Shown in pieces: positions 12,810-22,426 of a stretch of 64,000 bases of DNA. Source of the stretch: Chromera velia (Eukaryota > Sar > Chromeraceae). The DNA is taken from contig JAHBMJ010004897.1 of assembly GCA_018398765.1 (NCBI GenBank), forward strand, positions 10,001 through 74,000. The letters are read 5' to 3'. Each line of letters begins with the position of its first letter. Position 1 is the stretch's first letter. Under the pieces are notes generated by a model. It had not been told where the DNA came from. It was given only the letters and a program-made list of their open reading frames with translations, and did no database searches. The position numbers and the translations under genes were made by a program.

Positions 12810-13852
12810 ATGAGTGCCCACACGCAACAGCCACAGAGCAGAACTTCCTTGCTCTTTATTTTGTCCATAGCTACCGCTCTCTTCTCTCCGGCCTCGTCCT
12901 TTTCGCTCTCCTCCTTTGTCCCCTCTTCTTCCCTCTCTTCAAGGGTTCGGGCTCACAACACACCAAGCAGACAAGCAAGAAGGTCCACACCGCGTCGTCC
13001 TGAGCCTTTTGTTTTGGAGGCGCGAGTCGGAAGCGAAGCGTCTGAGGGGGTGCCTCTTGGTCAGTCTATGAAATGTGAGACAGACACTGGCTGACCATGC
13101 ACGCACATACTCACGTGGGCTTTTGCTCATTTTCACACAGACTCTCAGATCAGACAGGAGTCGCCCGCCCACCCGTAGACACACCACTGCTTAGACCTGA
13201 CGGATGTGTTCACACACAGAGAGTAAGGGGGGGGGGGGGGAGAGAGAAAGAGAGGGATGCTGTGACGGTATTATACAGTGACACAGAAAGAGCGGGGTAA
13301 GGAAAGGACGGGGGAGGGCGGGGGTAGAGGGGGAATGGAAAGAGAGACAGGCAGAGAGTCTATGGGAGAATGAAACACAGGTTGGATAGGAAGATTCAGA
13401 GTGACTGCTCAGTGAGTGCATGGAGCGGCGGTCATTGTCAGCGCCTATCTGTGTGTGGGAGATCAGATCTATCTGGTGAAGGCACGTGCACGTGCAATCA
13501 ATGTCTGTCCGTCGGGTCGAAAGCGTTCTTGTTGCGTACGCTTGTTCGACTGGACTGGATGCATTTACGCGGGAGAAAAAGAGCGCTTTTTGGCTTACTA
13601 CTCAGCTTTGCGGTCTCCCGGCTAGCGGCCTGCCTGTCGATCGATGCGTGGAATCAGTTTTTCTTTCTTCTTGGGAAGCTTCTTCGATCGACGTTCATGC
13701 ATGTGTGTTGGCTTCCATCGGTGATACCACATGAGGAAGACGTTCTGAAGGACTTCGATGATTGCTTGGACTTGAGTGAGTGTCCTTCCATTGGATGAGT
13801 GAGTCACTGAGTGTGTGTTCTGTCTTTCTTTCTTTCTTTTCTTTCTTTCTTT

Positions 13853-13884
<32 letters not shown>

Positions 13885-14284
13885 TTCTTTCTTTCTTTCT
13901 TTCTTTCTTTCTTTCCTTCCTTCCTTCCCTTCCTTCCTTCCTTCCTTCCTTCCTTCTTTCTTTCTTTCTTCCTTCCCTCCCTTTCCTGTCTGTCTTTCTT
14001 TCTTTCAGGTGAGAGCGGTGTGAGTCTGGAGCCTCTGCAGAATTGGGAGGAAGTCGCATCTTATCTCGGCGACACAGTGAAGGACTGGCTGGACGAAGAG
14101 TGGATCGAGCAGTACGACCACGTTAGAGTCGGAAAGTCAGTCAGGCAAGCAGTCCAGCAATCTACTCTCTCCATGTGTCTGTCTGTCTGTCTGTCTCTGT
14201 CTGTCTGTCTCTGTCTGTCTGTTCCTCCTTTTTTCCAATCTGTGTCTCTTTGTCTATGAAGAGGAAAACAAACTTTCCGTTCTC

Positions 14285-14316
<32 letters not shown>

Positions 14317-14365
14317 TTCTTTCTTTCTTTCTTTCTTTCTTTCTGTCTGTCTGTCTGTCTGTCTG

Positions 14366-14396
<31 letters not shown>

Positions 14397-15351
14397 CTGT
14401 GTGTGTGTCTGTGCGTGCGTGTCCGTGTCCGTGTTTCTGTGCGTGTGTACCTTATTTGTCCGTGCTTCCGTGTGTGCGCGCGCGAGTGACTGCACGTGCA
14501 CATTTGTAAGCGTTTGGGTTCGCTTCTGAGCACGTGTCTGTTCTGTGCCCGTTCCCAGTTGCTCACTGACTCACTGACTGCAGTTTTGTGAAGGAGTACT
14601 ACGTTCGTTTTCGGTCAGAAGGGGTGTCTGACCTGATGACGATGCTGTTCTGCATAGGAGAAGAATTCATGAATGAGGACCTGGGCGAGGTCGGTCGGTT
14701 ACTCTCTCTCTCTCTCTGTCTGTCTGTGTCTTGCCCGATCGATCGAGTGCCTCGTTTCTTTGGCTGTCCACTCTGCCTTTCTATGTCTTTTCGGTCTGCC
14801 TGGCTTTTTGGAGGACACAGAGAAAAAAAGAAAAAGAAGCTGCTGCCACATGGAGGTAACGGCGCTGGATGAAGAAATGATTGAAGATAAAGTAGGTTTT
14901 GCATATCGAGCAGAATGCGCGCGAGGAGTCGAGCTAGAGAGAGCTCTGATTCTGAGACCCCGACACGGAAGTGGGGGTTTGTGGACATGCGAAAGGAAGG
15001 GCGAGAAAAGAATGGACAACAGTCAGTTTCCTTTGTAGTTTCTGCATGCAAACGTGGAGACGAAAATTAGAGGGGAATTAACCGAACGCTGCATGCAGTC
15101 TGTTTCCCCTTACTCCTCTCAGGCCCTCTGATTCGATGCCAATCGAATCTCTCCTTTGCGCGTCCTCCGTACAGTCATTCCTGTTTCGTTCTCTGTCGTT
15201 TTCCATAGCTTCTCTCTCTTCTACTTCCCTGCAGTGCTTTGTGGATGGATGGACAATTGCCAACAAGGTCTCGGAATTGCTCATCAGCAGGCTGGAGGAG
15301 GAACAAGCCCAAGACGCAGCGGCAGCCTCTTCATCCTCTCCTGCTGCCTAG
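12810..15351 (+). CDS. Putative plastid-targeted protein of unknown function, 4 exons
   Basis: Exons 12810-13059, 14009-14135, 14584-14689, 15235-15351 join in phase to 600 nt, 199 residues. The N-terminus has a hydrophobic signal core (LLFILSIATALFSPAS), then Phe and a Ser/Arg-rich, acid-poor stretch to about residue 65. This is the bipartite leader used to reach plastids of secondary (red-lineage) origin. The mature part carries WEEVASYLGDTVKDWLDEEW, a Tyr-rich segment (VKEYYVRFRSEGVSDLMTM) and the C-terminal block DGWTIANKVSELLISRL. It is mostly helical-looking and acidic, with no catalytic motif I know. An in-frame ATG at 12738 exists, but starting at 12810 puts the signal peptide at the N-terminus. 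I do not recognise the family. Plastid targeting is inferred. Confidence 0.75.
13822..14006. repeat. (CTTT)n tract ending at a 3' splice site
   Basis: About 185 nt of CTTT/CCTT tetranucleotides forming the 3' end of intron 1 of the plastid-protein gene. The final TTTCAG is the acceptor of exon 2. It acts as an extremely long polypyrimidine tract. Confidence 0.8.
14284..14396. repeat. (CTTT)n/(CTGT)n microsatellite
   Basis: Pyrimidine-rich tetranucleotide array in intron 2 of the same gene. Open frames across it are low-complexity artefacts. Confidence 0.8.
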
Positions 15352-16009
15352 TGCTGTTTATAGCTGTAGTCTGTTCCTTACGTTCTCCTTTTTTACCTTC
15401 AAGTTCCTTCCTCCCTCCCCGGTCTCCCAACGATTTTGTCTCGTGCACTGGTTTTTCGGGAAAGAGGGTAAAAGAGGGCAATAGTAGAAAGCCTCCGGGT
15501 GAACGAGCGAATCTTTTGTATCGTTTCATGACGTCGTTTCCTCACCACTGTGGGTAATTGAAACTTCGATAAATTGGCGGTGGTTCGCGTCTATAGTAAA
15601 AGAAGCGATCATTGGCAAGATTCATGGAGCAATTAGTAGTAGCGGTAGTAGTAGTAGTAGTCACGGTAGCAGCATTGGTAACAGCATAATTTCATTACGT
15701 AATGATGATGATTAGGGGCGCCCGGCTCAAACCGTATAGCCGTTGTGTGTGAATTGTCTCTCTATTAGATCACCTAGTAAATCACTAGTTAAATCATCAT
15801 TTAATTTAAATGATTTTAAATTCAATCATTTTTAGTATGCTAAGCGTGGGACAATATAAATAAATATTATTCGAATAAATAAAATGAGGCCAAAAACGCT
15901 AGCAAAAATGGCTCGTATAATATTCGATGTGGGACGCACCATACGACATCACAGCGGCACACAACAGAAATATAGTTTTTTTTGAAAATTTCTAGGAAAA
16001 TTTTAGTCA
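15352..16009. other. 3' flank and AT-rich intergenic DNA
   Basis: After the stop codon the sequence becomes AT-rich with short TAG/GTA trinucleotide runs near 15640-15660. I see no coding region or RNA gene. Confidence 0.4.
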
Positions 16010-16644
16010 CCCTGCAGGTAGTTAGGATTTTGCGGGATTTTAGCCCAGGATTTTAGCGGATTTTATGGGATTTTGGCCAGGATTTTAGTGGATTTAGGCA
16101 GATTTTACCCAGGATTCTACTGGACTATTCCTCCAGGATTTTAGAATCTAAAATCCTGGTTCTAGGGATTATAAAAACTAAAATCCTGGATCCTAGGATT
16201 TTAGAAATGAATGTCAGGATTTTACGGGATTTTATGGGATTATACGGGATTTTAACATAAACAAAAACAATGAAATAAAAGTCAATCACAATTGATGCCG
16301 GTTATCCCTTCTGTGCAGCCTTGAAGTGTGTCATTCATCTTTGAATTTAATTTTATTCATTTCTTTAAAATCCCGTAAAATCCCGTATAATCCCGTAAAA
16401 TCCTGTATAATCCTGTAAAATCCCGTATAATCCCGTAAAATCCTAGGAAGAGGCTAGGATTTTAGCTTTCTTCCAGGATTTTAGATTCTAAAATCCTAGG
16501 TGTAGGGATTATATTTTTGACGTTAAGAGTCCAGTAGAATCCTGGGTAAAATCCGCCAAAATCTGCTAAAATCCTGGCCAAAATTCCATAAAATCCGCTA
16601 AAATCCTGGGCTAAAACCCCGTAAAATCCTGGCTACCTGCAGGG
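16010..16644. mobile_element. Fold-back element with long terminal inverted repeats
   Basis: Starts CCCTGCAGGTAG and ends CTACCTGCAGGG. The two arms (about 120 nt each, to the ATTCTACTGGAC motif and its complement) match as inverted repeats with scattered differences. Inside are many short units of the form GGGATTTTA in one orientation on the left and TAAAATCCC on the right. Two nested palindromes centre near 16146 and 16486. No coding capacity, and I found no clear target-site duplication, so the superfamily is undetermined. Confidence 0.7.
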
Positions 16645-16714
16645 CATAGAATGATAAATTTTAAATTTAATTTTATGTTTTAATCTAAATAACAATGGTG
16701 TTTTACATCGGTCT

Positions 16715-17191
16715 TTATACAATTTTTGCTCCAGCAGATTCTTCTTCCAAGATCTTTAACACAGAAAGAGAAACCTCAGCCCACCCACCCACGATATACC
16801 AGTTCCCTTGAGGTATCTTCATTTGGCGATGTTGAATTCTTTTGAACTCATCAATTTGAGCAACTCCCAAAATGTTCTCAAATTTGGTTCTGTCTGTATC
16901 TTGTACGAGCAACGCAAACGAACCTGCCTCTTCGGATTTTTCAAATAGAGGGCAACGAATGTACGCTTGTGTTTGGCAGCCCTCTAGGGGGGGAAGGAGG
17001 GATAGATTTCCTTGTACTACGCTGACGACATAAAGAAATTCGGTCTGATGGAGAAAGGGGATGGTCTCCATGCCAGTCAGTCCATGGTGGTGAGAGGCAC
17101 GTGAATGTAAACAAGTACGCTCACGCCCTTGAAGGTAGGGTAGGGGGGGCACGCCTGTGGGAGGGCTACGTAAAAATGATTTGTTTCTCAT
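16715..17191 (-). CDS. Hypothetical 158-residue open frame
   Basis: Uninterrupted ATG-to-stop frame in otherwise AT-rich DNA directly beside the fold-back element. The composition is protein-like in its C-terminal half (FALLVQDTDRTKFENILGVA, WYIVGGWAEVSLSVLKILEE). No family is recognised. It could be a small gene, a terminal exon of a larger gene, or a remnant carried by mobile DNA. Confidence 0.3.
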   Translation of the reverse strand: MRNKSFLRSPPTGVPPLPYLQGRERTCLHSRASHHHGLTGMETIPFLHQTEFLYVVSVVQGNLSLLPPLEGCQTQAYIRCPLFEKSEEAGSFALLVQDTDRTKFENILGVAQIDEFKRIQHRQMKIPQGNWYIVGGWAEVSLSVLKILEEESAGAKIV

Positions 17192-18676
17192 TCATGAAAG
17201 ACATGAAAATTCACGTTTATGCAAAGGAAGCAGACATGTACAGACAACTGTGTGTGTTAGGGAAAAAAGGCATGTAAAAAGAGATGTTTCTCTGGTGGTA
17301 AGCAGAAGAAGGAGGGAATGATCACTACGATGTGCTCGTTCCTACCTGAGGTGAGGGTTGAAGAAGGAGGGGGATGAAGGGCCGTCATGTGCCATTCATG
17401 TGCCCTCGCATGCATTCTAGCATGCATTTTCAAAGCAACAGACAGTTTGTTTACATGTTAAAGCGGCAGACAGCATGTTTCTATGTTTAGATCATATGTT
17501 TATATGTCAGCTAAGTCTAGAACTAAGTCTGGCTAAGTCACAAAGAAAAATTAATCGAATAAATAAAATTTTTATTCGAATAAAATTTTGAAAGAAAAAT
17601 CTTTTTATATAATATTCATTTTATTTATGTTGTCCTCCACCTAGTTAGCATGTCACGCAGTTATAGCTTTCTTCTAGTATATATAAGTCTGACCTTTGCT
17701 ATTGGGACACGATGGCTAGCGGGTTAAGTTACATCATCATCAGAGTAAGTCTGACTCCTATAACTTATTTAAAGACTCATTCCTACTGCTCTAGCTTCTT
17801 AGCTAGGTATTGGAATGTATTTGATATTTGAAGACCGATCAAACTCTCCATAATCATCTATCTGATTTTTTTATTCTCATCAATTTTTCTAATTCCTGTA
17901 TTGCATGTCTTTCTTTGCTATATAGTGGGTTTTAGTCGTCCTTACGGTCGTCCACTGGCAGGAGCAGTACCAAAAGCATGAGCGTAGTGCTGAATCGCTC
18001 TAATAATAGCTAGCAAAAGTTGAAGTTGGAACTATAAATTAGACTGCAAGTTTAAACATTTCGTTCTAGAATCGATCAGTCCGGTCCTAGACAGACAGGG
18101 ATGACTCCGAATAAGCCTGAGAGCACTAACCTATCAGATTATAGAAGCAATTAGTATATATAGTAACCTCTGGCTAACAGACGGTAGTAACACGGTAAGT
18201 AACCGCAATAGCTATAGTGGTTAAAACTATAGTCGTTTCTGAAGTTGTTTTATCTTCAGTTAGGTAACTACTATATAAGACTAGGTCTTCATTGATAATG
18301 CTAGTGATGGTCAATCCTAGGGTCGATCTCACTGACGTTCGCACTGCTGCCAGTAGTCTAGCCAATAGTGCTGCTGCTGATGTCGCTGATCGATTATTTA
18401 GTCCGAGTCTCGTCGATTTGGTGCGTTTTTGTCTATAGGTCTTCGTTACATCCATATCTGATCGATCACTCTCTCCACGACGCCGTACTGCGACGCCATT
18501 TTGGCGTCCCTTCCAACCTTCTCTTGCATGCGAACACATTGAATGAATTGATGACAGACGATCGAGGAGAAGGATCAAGACGCGCACCCCTTGAGTCCAT
18601 TTTGGACCCGCCCGGGTCCTTCTCCCTCCCTCCTCTCTCCATCCGCATGCCCCCCTCTGCCCTCTTCACCAATCGA
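17192..18676. other. AT-rich intergenic island
   Basis: No convincing gene. It contains short AT palindromes near 17555-17600. Open frames overlapping 18174-18883 lack protein character or are shadows of the citrate-synthase-family gene. Confidence 0.45.
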
Positions 18677-19978
18677 TCAGAGGCGGGATCTCATTTCAAG
18701 AGACGGCACGGGTCTACGATCAGGTCCCGTATAGGCGGACTGCGGTCGGATCAATTTGTTGTCCTGTCTCTGCTCAAACACGTGCGCGGCCCAACCGGCA
18801 GTGCGTGCTACGACGAAGATGGGGGTGAAGAGAACAGTTGGGATTCCGCACTGGCTGTACGCCGACGCAGAGTAGAAATCTAGATTCGGGTACATCTTTT
18901 TCTTCTCGACCATCAACTTCTCAACATGCTCCGAAATCGCATACAGCTTCGCATCCCCGTACGGTTTTTCGGACAACTGACGAGAGAGGGACTGAATCAC
19001 TGGCGATCTAGGGTCCCCGTTCTTGTACAGCCTGTGTCCGAATCCCATCACCAATTCTTTGTTGTTGAACATCTGCTGAAGTTTCGACTCCGCATCGGAG
19101 GGGGAGTCAAACTTTTCCAACATCTCCATCGCAGCCTCGTTGGCCCCCCCGTGGAGGGGCCCCTTCAGGGTGCCGATGGCTGAGGTGATGGCTGAGTGCA
19201 GATCGCTGCGGGTGGCTGACGTCACACGGGCAGCGAAGGTAGACGCGTTGAAATCATGCTCTGCGTACAGAATCATGGAGACGTCTAGAGTCTTCAGCTT
19301 CAACGCATCAACGGACGCACCGGAGGGATCGTTGAAAAGCAGCTTGTAGAAGTGGAGCGCAATGCTGTCAGAGGGGTCTGTTTTGATGGCGATTCGGGTG
19401 CCTGAATGGGAATAATGCCACCAGTACAGAAGCATAGAGGGGAAGATGGAGATCATACGAACGGCAGCGTCGTTCTGCTGCGTTGCGGGGTCAGTCTCAG
19501 GCTCGAGTGCTCCAAGCATAGAGCACCCTGTTCTGAGAACATCCATGGGATGAGCGGTTTTGGGGATCTTCTCTAATGTCTCCTTCATCTCGGGGGACAG
19601 CTCGCGGTTGGCTGCAATCTTCTGTCTGTAGGCTGCGAGCTCTTCCTTGTTGGGCAAATGCCCCGAAAGGAGAAGGTGCATGACCTCCTCATAACAACAC
19701 TTCTCACACAACTCTTCAATATCATAGCCCCGGTACTGGAGGCCATGAGTGTCGTGCTTTCCCACCGTCGCAATCGCAGAACTTCCTGCGATCACCCCGG
19801 CGAGACCCTTCTTGACTTCCTCACCTCCTCCTGCTGCTGCTGACATCGCTCTCGAGGCACAAAGAGAGACGGGCGAGGAGGCGGGCGCTTGTTGGAGACG
19901 GAAAACAGAGGACGACACAACAGCGGCCCGGCGAAACGACAGGGAGGCTACTCGCTGTCGACAGAAAGAAGAGAGCAT
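18677..19978 (-). CDS. prpC: 2-methylcitrate synthase, mitochondrial, intronless
   Basis: 433 residues in one exon. Condenses propionyl-CoA with oxaloacetate to 2-methylcitrate, the entry step of the methylcitrate cycle for propionate removal. Family signature near the N-terminus is GLAGVIAGSSAIATVGK then LQYRGYDIEEL, followed by AHPMDVLRTGCSMLGALEPE, typical of the PrpC branch rather than ordinary citrate synthase. Catalytic residues are present: His276 in GPLHGGANEA, His315 in MGFGHRLYK and Asp367 in PNLDFYSAS. The end GWAAHVFEQRQDNKLIRP also fits. The first about 45 residues are Arg/Ser/Ala-rich with almost no acids, a likely mitochondrial presequence, so the start at 19978 is reasonable. 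The lack of introns contrasts with its neighbours. Some citrate-synthase activity cannot be excluded. Confidence 0.93.
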   Translation of the reverse strand: MLSSFCRQRVASLSFRRAAVVSSSVFRLQQAPASSPVSLCASRAMSAAAGGGEEVKKGLAGVIAGSSAIATVGKHDTHGLQYRGYDIEELCEKCCYEEVMHLLLSGHLPNKEELAAYRQKIAANRELSPEMKETLEKIPKTAHPMDVLRTGCSMLGALEPETDPATQQNDAAVRMISIFPSMLLYWWHYSHSGTRIAIKTDPSDSIALHFYKLLFNDPSGASVDALKLKTLDVSMILYAEHDFNASTFAARVTSATRSDLHSAITSAIGTLKGPLHGGANEAAMEMLEKFDSPSDAESKLQQMFNNKELVMGFGHRLYKNGDPRSPVIQSLSRQLSEKPYGDAKLYAISEHVEKLMVEKKKMYPNLDFYSASAYSQCGIPTVLFTPIFVVARTAGWAAHVFEQRQDNKLIRPQSAYTGPDRRPVPSLEMRSRL

Positions 19979-20089
19979 ATCAAATGGTGTACGTGCCTGC
20001 TATAAAGGCGATCAAATCTCCTCAACTGTCCTGAACTCAACGCTTCCTCAGCCCATGGAAGGAGACGGGGAGAAACAGAAAGTAAGTAC

Positions 20090-20179
20090 CACTTGATGAC
20101 CTTAAGTTTCTCACCAAAGCAGCGATCCACAATCCCGCAAAGTGTAGACTTTCCGATATTCTTCCTGCCAACTGTTGGA
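20090..20179 (-). pseudogene. Isolated Walker A (P-loop) exon or remnant
   Basis: Between an acceptor-like GGCAG near 20180 and a donor-like GTACTT near 20088, the minus strand reads GGPTVGRKNIGKSTLCG then IVDRCFGEKLKVIK. GRKNIGKST fits Walker A (GxxxxGKS/T), and its surroundings resemble Clp1/NOL9-type polynucleotide kinases. No following exon fits before the 2-methylcitrate synthase gene begins about 110 bp downstream, so this looks like a truncated remnant. The family assignment is weak. Confidence 0.3.
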
Positions 20180-20781
20180 CCACCTGCCACAGATACAGAA
20201 AGGCGCGTGTAGCTTCAGTGGGCTGTTTGTTCAATTGGCAAGCAAGGTCAGGTGCCTTATTGCTCCTCTGCATCTGCTGTTCGCACGGAGTGACCTGTGA
20301 CGTGGCATTTTCGTGAAAGTGCCCCCCCCCCCTTTTTGGCGCGTGCGTAAAAATTTTCGGCCGAAAATTTCGCCGCTTTAATTGTGCTGCCTAACGCTCA
20401 TTCCTGACAGAGTGAGGCCTGAGTGAGTCATAATGAGCCAAAACAACATGATCTCCGGGAGCACAGGACTTCCATGTGAAAGACACGTTGTACTTGTGCA
20501 TGTAGAAGGGGGCACTCAGCTGTCTTAGGCAGTCACAGAGAAATGGAAGAAATTTATTCGCATTTTCCTGACGACAAGAACGACAACATCCTCCTGTTTG
20601 CCTGGAAAAGATTGATAGATCTCCCCTCAAAACGTTCCATTCTGCCCGCTGTGCAGCCGGCCTTGTGATATTTCCAGAAAACAGCACGATCTATCACCAT
20701 CCTCCCGCCCTCGGTGCAAGGGGAGCAGCTACAGGCTGAAGAAGACAGAGAGACAGGGAAGGAACCGACGCAAACAAAATG

Positions 20782-21250
20782 TCACAAGACGTGAACTTCA
20801 ACTGGTCCGTGAGCTTTTCTCTTCTTGTCGGGATGATCGGCAGCAAATGAGAGTCTGATGTGAGGGGGGCGTTCGATGGGCTTTTCCGCAGTCTGAAAGG
20901 AGAGGCAAGAACGTGCAGATGCGACCGCAAAACGAAGATTTTCGTGCGTGCAAGCACGTGTGATGTCCCACCCACTTTCTCCCGTCTCATTGGCGTTTCT
21001 TTCTTTGGTGCATTGCTCCTTTCTGACTCGGAGTGTAATAAGAAGTAAATTCCCTCCCATGAAGCAATACGGTGGGGGCCATCTCCTCATATCAACATAG
21101 GTAACACACAGAGGACCGCTTTTTCCATACCACCCTTCTCACCCGTCCTCTTCCCTTTTGCTTTCTATGCAGGCGACCGGTGAGTGCCTCGCAGTTGTTT
21201 CTCTGAAACCCACGCCCCTTGAGGTCTTCTCTTGGCTTTGTGTAAGGAAA
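20782..21250 (-). CDS. Possible 3' exons of an unrecognised gene
   Basis: A frame at 20892-20782 follows a good acceptor (TTTCAG) and reads TAEKPIERPPHIRLSFAADH, ending VEVHVL and stop. An upstream frame (about 21250-21143) ending at a GTGAGA donor joins in phase 0. The sequence is charged and protein-like, but no family is recognised and no start was found. Confidence 0.25.
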
Positions 21251-21785
21251 CAGAGAAAGCGGAAAGCAGGCTGACAGGATGAGAAGCCGACAGAATCTCA
21301 CCCTCCCGTCATTTTCTCACGTGCTCAAGCTCGGACTGTTTGTTTATTTGTTTGTACGAATGACTGGCATCGATACATTACACTGCATGGATCCTGGCTG
21401 GCCGCATAGCTGGCCGACTGTCAAAAAGGCAGACGGGTTTGTTGTTCGGCAGACGGGGACAGGATGGCCGACCCGACCGACTGGATTTAGTATTGAGATG
21501 GGGACGCAGAAAGAGCGTATATTTGCGTGGCTGGACAAATGAGAGAAACAAAAATGTTCGAAACAGAAGCAGCTCTACTTCATGCGCCTTTCTAACATCT
21601 CTCCTATTCTCCCCGGGTGTCTCTGCATGCCCCCTTCTTGACTCAACATATTGCTACAAAGATACGGGAGCAAAAGAACGAGATTGAATCCGCTTATTCG
21701 TTTGTCAGCGTTACTTACTCATTTCTACCCCTCTTCTGCCCCCTTCTGCTTCGTGTGTGCGATTTCTTGCCACCCTCTGATGCAG

Positions 21786-22371
21786 ATTCTCTTCAAGACA
21801 GAATTGTCAGTCAGTCAGTCGGTCCGCTTTGGCATGGTCGCATGGGGAGCATGTGTGCAAGGGATCGTGAGTGAGAGGTGATGCAAGCTGGGGGAAGAAG
21901 AGCTTCTGATTTTGCGAACTGGTTTCCCTCACGTTTCTTGGTTGGGCTCTGCACATTTCTTTCGTCTCTGTTCTTCGTCAACCCCTTCACTGATCTGTCA
22001 AACTTCTTTCTCTGCCTTTTTTTAAGATCCCTCCTCCCGCCTCGCTTTGTCGCTGCATCTTCACCCTCCGTCTATTTACTTCAAAATCCCAACCTACAAT
22101 CACCCACACCCACACACACACTGGATGGATGCAGATGCCGTCACTTTCTGGCCGACAAGTGTGGTCTCGGGGACTCGTGCAGATACGCACACAGCCTCCA
22201 GGATCTCAGGTGGGTCTGACAGGCAGGCAGGCAGGCATCAATCGCATAGGTGATGGATGCGTCGTAAAAGATTTAGTTCAGACCAACACTCAAAAGTAGA
22301 GTAGGCACATGCATGCAGTCTGCGTGAACGCGCATGCGCAAACAAGGGGGAGGGGGGAACAACAGGGTCGG

Positions 22372-22426
<55 letters not shown>

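Noticed and set aside
13811-14259. Long plus-strand open frames rich in Phe, Leu and Ser
   Set aside because: They are translations of the CTTT microsatellites in introns of the plastid-protein gene. Only the short exon 14009-14135 in this stretch is phase-consistent coding sequence.
18174-18883. Plus- and minus-strand frames downstream of prpC
   Set aside because: They lack protein-like composition or are antisense shadows of prpC.
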